The notes under the pieces were generated by a model. The model was given only the letters and a program-made list of their open reading frames with translations, ran no database searches and was not told where the DNA came from. Shown piece after piece: positions 7,463 through 9,848 of a stretch of 9,848 nt of DNA (positions within the stretch are counted from its first letter, which is position 1; each line of letters starts with the position of its first letter). Source of the stretch: Bacillota bacterium (GTDB lineage: Bacteria > Bacillota_A > Clostridia > Lachnospirales > Lachnospiraceae); assembly GCA_023443925.1 (NCBI GenBank), contig JAEZSL010000038.1, positions 1 through 9,848 on the forward strand. The letters run 5' to 3'. A program made the translations under genes and the position numbers.

Positions 7463-7494
7463 AGTTTGCATTTGTTATTCGTACAAACTATAAT
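7463..7494 (+). promoter_or_regulatory. Promoter of the xerD-like gene with overlapping dyad
   Basis: TTGCAT (7466-7471) is followed after 17 bases by a perfect TATAAT (7489-7494); a second TATAAT sits at 7495-7500. The inverted repeat AGTTTG (7463-7468), N15, CAAACT (7484-7489) covers the -35 and reaches the first base of the -10, so it could be an operator. The start would be near 7501, with a leader of about 66 nt. No terminator separates spoIIM from this promoter. Confidence 0.65.
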
Positions 7495-7566
7495 TATAAT
7501 CAAATGAAAGAATAAAGGTAATTACATAGATTAGGTAAGAAGGAAGATAAGGAGAGAGTGAGTTAC

Positions 7567-8451
7567 ATGAAGACGGCATTGCAGGAATTTATTAATTATA
7601 TGTCGGAGGTAAAGAAGGCATCGGTAAATACGATTATGTCTTATCAGAATGATCTGAGTAAGCTGATAAGGCATCTTGCCAGCCAAAATATAACCGATGA
7701 AGGGAAGATAAGTGAAACATGCTTAAATTCTTACATACTGACTATGGAGCGGGAAGGCATGTCACCGGCAACCGTATCCAGAAATATTGCATCTATAAAG
7801 GCATTTGTTCTATATTTAATTAAAAAGGGAAGACTGCAGGAAGATCCGACGGAACGGATGCATGCCCCAAAAGTAGAGAAGAGGGCACCTCACATCTTAT
7901 CTCCGGATCAGGTAAATGGTCTGCTGGAACAGCCGGACACCGACACAATAAAAGGTATTCGGGATAAAGCCATGCTGGAACTCCTATATGCTACCGGTAT
8001 CCGTGTATCCGAATTGATTTCCATAAATCTGGAAGACATCAATCTGAAGAACCGATTTTTAAGATGCTGTAACAGCAGTAAGGAAAGAATCATACCCTTT
8101 GGAAATATGGCAAAGCAGGCTCTGGAAACTTATATCATAAAAGCCCGGGATGAACTGGTGGGCAAATTAGAAACCAATATATTCTTTACAAATCTGGCCG
8201 GGGAGCCTATGAGCAGGCAGGGTTTCTGGAAGATTATCAAGAGTTACGGTAAAACCGCAGGGATACAGGATGATATAACACCTCAGATTTTAAGAAATTC
8301 TTTTGCAGTACATATGATTGATAACGGAGCGGATTTACAAAGTATCCAGGAATTATTAGGTCACTCCGATGTAACGACGACACAGGTCTATATGCAGAAC
8401 CGAACCAGAAAAGTAACAGAAGTTTATACCCAGGCTCATCCCAGGGCGTAG
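7567..8451 (+). CDS. xerD: XerD-like tyrosine recombinase with altered active site
   Basis: This 294-residue protein aligns end to end with XerD, which with XerC resolves chromosome dimers at dif. It has an N-terminal SAM-like core-binding domain (about 2-85), a catalytic domain (about 108-290) and the conserved ending AHPRA. Kept active-site residues are R146 (YATGIRVSEL), R243 (QILRNSF), H266 (LLGHSD) and nucleophile Y275 (TTQVY). Two differ from E. coli XerD: the beta-hairpin lysine (GKGxKER) is N169 in CCNSSKER, and the HxxR histidine is Q240 in TPQILRN; the residue after R243 is Asn instead of His. Activity is therefore uncertain. I prefer ATG 7567. GTG 7558, three codons earlier, lies only 3 bases after AAGGAG, too close, although the ATG spacing of 12 is long. 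Location beside spoIIM suggests the chromosomal Xer locus, so this could be the resident XerD or a degenerated paralogue. Confidence 0.85.
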   Translation: MKTALQEFINYMSEVKKASVNTIMSYQNDLSKLIRHLASQNITDEGKISETCLNSYILTMEREGMSPATVSRNIASIKAFVLYLIKKGRLQEDPTERMHAPKVEKRAPHILSPDQVNGLLEQPDTDTIKGIRDKAMLELLYATGIRVSELISINLEDINLKNRFLRCCNSSKERIIPFGNMAKQALETYIIKARDELVGKLETNIFFTNLAGEPMSRQGFWKIIKSYGKTAGIQDDITPQILRNSFAVHMIDNGADLQSIQELLGHSDVTTTQVYMQNRTRKVTEVYTQAHPRA

Positions 8452-8454
8452 TCA

Positions 8455-8530
8455 GGGGCTGTTAAAATTCAAAAAGATAAACCAATATTCTGGATCAGGC
8501 CTAAATAAATTTATTTTTTTGCAACAGCAC
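8455..8530. repeat. Possible short inverted-repeat remnant (MITE-like)
   Basis: Beginning 4 bases after the recombinase stop, GGGGCTGTTAAAA (from 8455) is roughly mirrored by TTTTTTGCAACAGCAC (to 8530). The exact core GCTGTT/AACAGC spans 8458-8528. Ends of the form GGG(G)CTGTT..AAAA occur in some clostridial insertion sequences. The interior (8465-8520) is AT-rich with no coding capacity and includes the palindrome AAATAAATTTATTT (8503-8516). No target-site duplication is clear. It may equally be a chance or transcriptional stem. Confidence 0.2.
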
Positions 8531-8567
8531 ATAATCAGTTTTGAATCAGCAGGTTAAAGCCTGCATA

Positions 8568-8615
8568 AAAAGGAATGACAGCCCGTTTTTGAAAGAACAG
8601 GCTGTCATTCCTTTT
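8568..8615. terminator. Bidirectional intrinsic terminator between xerD and aroF
   Basis: A 16-bp perfect stem pairs AAAAGGAATGACAGCC (8568-8583) with GGCTGTCATTCCTTTT (8600-8615) around a 16-base loop. On the + strand the right arm ends in T4 ATT; on the minus strand the left arm gives a T run (A at 8567-8571). It lies between convergent genes and should stop transcripts from both sides. Confidence 0.85.
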
Positions 8616-8739
8616 ATTGTATCTGTTATGGATTTTTTCCGTATTTTAGCGGATATGTGAACGGAATTAATATTCGTCTGATCATTCGTTATTATATGTT
8701 TCTTTGATATAAAAAGAAATGAAATTGACAATTTTAAAA

Positions 8740-9768
8740 TCAGATATGATCAGCAATCGTATAAATCAATTTTTCGCTTTCTTCCCAGCCTAAGCAGGCA
8801 TCTGTTATGGATTTACCGTAAATATGATCGGATACTTTTTGATTACCCGGTTCGATATAACTTTCAATCATAACACCTTTGACTAATTTTGCAATGTCGG
8901 GATTAACGGTACGGCTGTGTAATACTTCCCTGACAATTCGGGGCTGTTCATGATACAGCTTATTGGAGTTGGCATGGTTGGCATCAATGATTACGGCCGG
9001 GTTGGCGAGATCCCGTTGATTGTACATTTCCAGTAAAAGTACGATGTCTTCATAATGATAGTTAGGAATGGATTGTCCATGCTTATTGACCGCACCTCTT
9101 AATATGGAATGAGCCAGCGGATTGCCGGTGGTACGGGCTTCATAGGCACGGTAGAGGAAGGTGTGGCTGGCCTGAGCCGCAACACAGGAATTTAACATGA
9201 CCGAGAAGTCACCGCTGGTGGGATTTTTCATTCCCGCTGGGCAGTCCATGCCGCTGATGGTAAGCCGGTGCTGCTGGTCCTCTACGGATCGCGCGCCTAC
9301 CGCAACATAGGATAGTATGTCCTCTACATAAGGCCAGTTTTCCGGATAAAGCATCTCATCTGCGGCAGTCAGGCCTGTCTCGGCAATCGCGCGTAAATGC
9401 ATCTTACGCATGGCGATAAGTCCTTCCTGTAAATCAGGTTCTTTTTCCGGGTCCGGCTGATGGACAATTCCTTTATAACCTTCCCCGGTGGTTCTGGGTT
9501 TATTAGTATAAATTCTTGGAATAATAATCAGCTTGTCTTTTACTTTATCCTGAACTTTTGCAAGTCTGTTAATGTAATCGCAGACAGAATCTTCATTATC
9601 AGCGGAGCAGGGACCTATAATAACGATAAATTTATCGGAGTCACCGGTAAAAACTTTTTTAATCTGGATATCTCTTTCTTTTTTGGTCAGGGCATCTTTT
9701 TCCGGCAGGGGATACATCTCCAGCAATTCGGAAGGAGAGATAACCTTTTTTTCAAATATAAAACTCAT
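8740..9768 (-). CDS. aroF: 3-deoxy-7-phosphoheptulonate (DAHP) synthase, AroAI-alpha type
   Basis: This 342-residue enzyme condenses phosphoenolpyruvate and erythrose 4-phosphate to DAHP, the first committed step to chorismate and the aromatic amino acids. It belongs to the E. coli AroF/AroG/AroH class. Active-site and metal residues seen are C54 (IGPCSADN), K90 and R92 (NKPRTT), R160 (GARSVEDQQHR), K181 (GMKNPTSGD), R223 (ILRGA), H265 (DANHANS), E302 (MIESYIEPGNQ) and D323 (SITDACLGW). Length and ends are complete and no chorismate mutase domain is fused. Members of this class are feedback-inhibited by an aromatic amino acid; which one cannot be read here. AAAGGAG (9776-9782 on the + coordinates) lies 7 bases before the ATG. 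The gene stands alone with its own promoter, convergent with xerD. Confidence 0.97.
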   Translation of the reverse strand: MSFIFEKKVISPSELLEMYPLPEKDALTKKERDIQIKKVFTGDSDKFIVIIGPCSADNEDSVCDYINRLAKVQDKVKDKLIIIPRIYTNKPRTTGEGYKGIVHQPDPEKEPDLQEGLIAMRKMHLRAIAETGLTAADEMLYPENWPYVEDILSYVAVGARSVEDQQHRLTISGMDCPAGMKNPTSGDFSVMLNSCVAAQASHTFLYRAYEARTTGNPLAHSILRGAVNKHGQSIPNYHYEDIVLLLEMYNQRDLANPAVIIDANHANSNKLYHEQPRIVREVLHSRTVNPDIAKLVKGVMIESYIEPGNQKVSDHIYGKSITDACLGWEESEKLIYTIADHI

Positions 9769-9801
9769 CTTAAAACTCCTTTCACTTTAGCGTATTAAAC
9801 T

Positions 9802-9830
9802 ATTTTAATCGCTTTTCCTGCCTAAGTCAA
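9802..9830 (-). promoter_or_regulatory. SigA-type promoter of aroF
   Basis: Read on the minus strand, TTGACT (9830-9825) is followed after 17 bases by TAAAAT (9807-9802). Transcription should begin near 9795, giving a short leader of about 27 nt that contains only the ribosome binding site. There is no room for a leader-peptide attenuator or T-box, so any regulation would act at the promoter or on the enzyme. Confidence 0.8.
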
Positions 9831-9848
9831 GTTCGGTATGAAATAGAG

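Noticed and set aside
7558..7566. GTG at 7558 as start of the recombinase
   Set aside because: AAGGAG ends only 3 bases before it, which is too close. ATG 7567 gives the normal XerD N-terminus. The choice is not certain because the ATG spacing is long.
8549..8564. GCAGG-TTAAAG-CCTGC hairpin as a separate terminator
   Set aside because: Only 5 bp and followed by ATAAAAA rather than T; the strong stem 8568-8615 explains termination.
8678..8753. CTGATCAT / ATGATCAG inverted repeat at the end of aroF
   Set aside because: Eight bases 60 bp apart, built on the palindrome TGATCA, and one arm lies in coding sequence; likely chance.
9460..9798. Plus-strand open frame of 112 codons opposite aroF
   Set aside because: It is antisense to a well-conserved enzyme gene, has no SD and has no recognisable product. 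The same applies to the other antisense frames over miaB, rny, aspB, proC and nudF.

Overview
The window looks like chromosome of a spore-forming, low-GC Clostridia bacterium, most likely a Lachnospiraceae/Lachnoclostridium-type anaerobe. The reasons are AT-rich intergenic DNA with strong SigA-type promoters and AGGAGG-type ribosome binding sites, an RNase Y gene, a sporulation gene (spoIIM), and a nudix - spoIIM - xerD order that matches the same neighbourhood in Bacillus. The species assignment is inference.

Layout on the + strand. Bases 1-108 are the 3' end of a gene that resembles the C-terminus of a sugar ABC transporter binding protein. A clear promoter then drives miaB (tRNA methylthiotransferase). 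A 303-base AT-rich spacer with a consensus promoter leads to rny (RNase Y), which starts with GTG and ends in a strong intrinsic terminator. Bases 3511-4094 hold no convincing gene. They contain the terminator, a ten-copy 18-bp tandem repeat, AT-rich filler, and the promoter and leader of the next operon. That operon is an aspartate-type aminotransferase, proC (proline synthesis) and a Nudix ADP-ribose pyrophosphatase-like hydrolase, closed by a second intrinsic terminator. spoIIM follows with its own leader, then a XerD-type tyrosine recombinase with its own promoter. A stem-loop terminator that should work in both directions separates it from the convergent, minus-strand DAHP synthase gene, which has its own consensus promoter at the right edge.

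Most of the genes are housekeeping: tRNA modification, mRNA decay, amino acid and aromatic biosynthesis, sporulation. No complete mobile element, CRISPR array, RNA gene or defence system was seen, and I do not see an undescribed multi-gene system here. The points most worth a second look are: (1) the XerD-like recombinase lacks two of the six usual active-site residues (Lys to Asn, and the His of HxxR to Gln) while its fold and Tyr are intact; (2) the 18-bp minisatellite with a 36-bp higher-order pattern downstream of rny; (3) inverted repeats that overlap promoters or ribosome binding sites upstream of rny, spoIIM and xerD.
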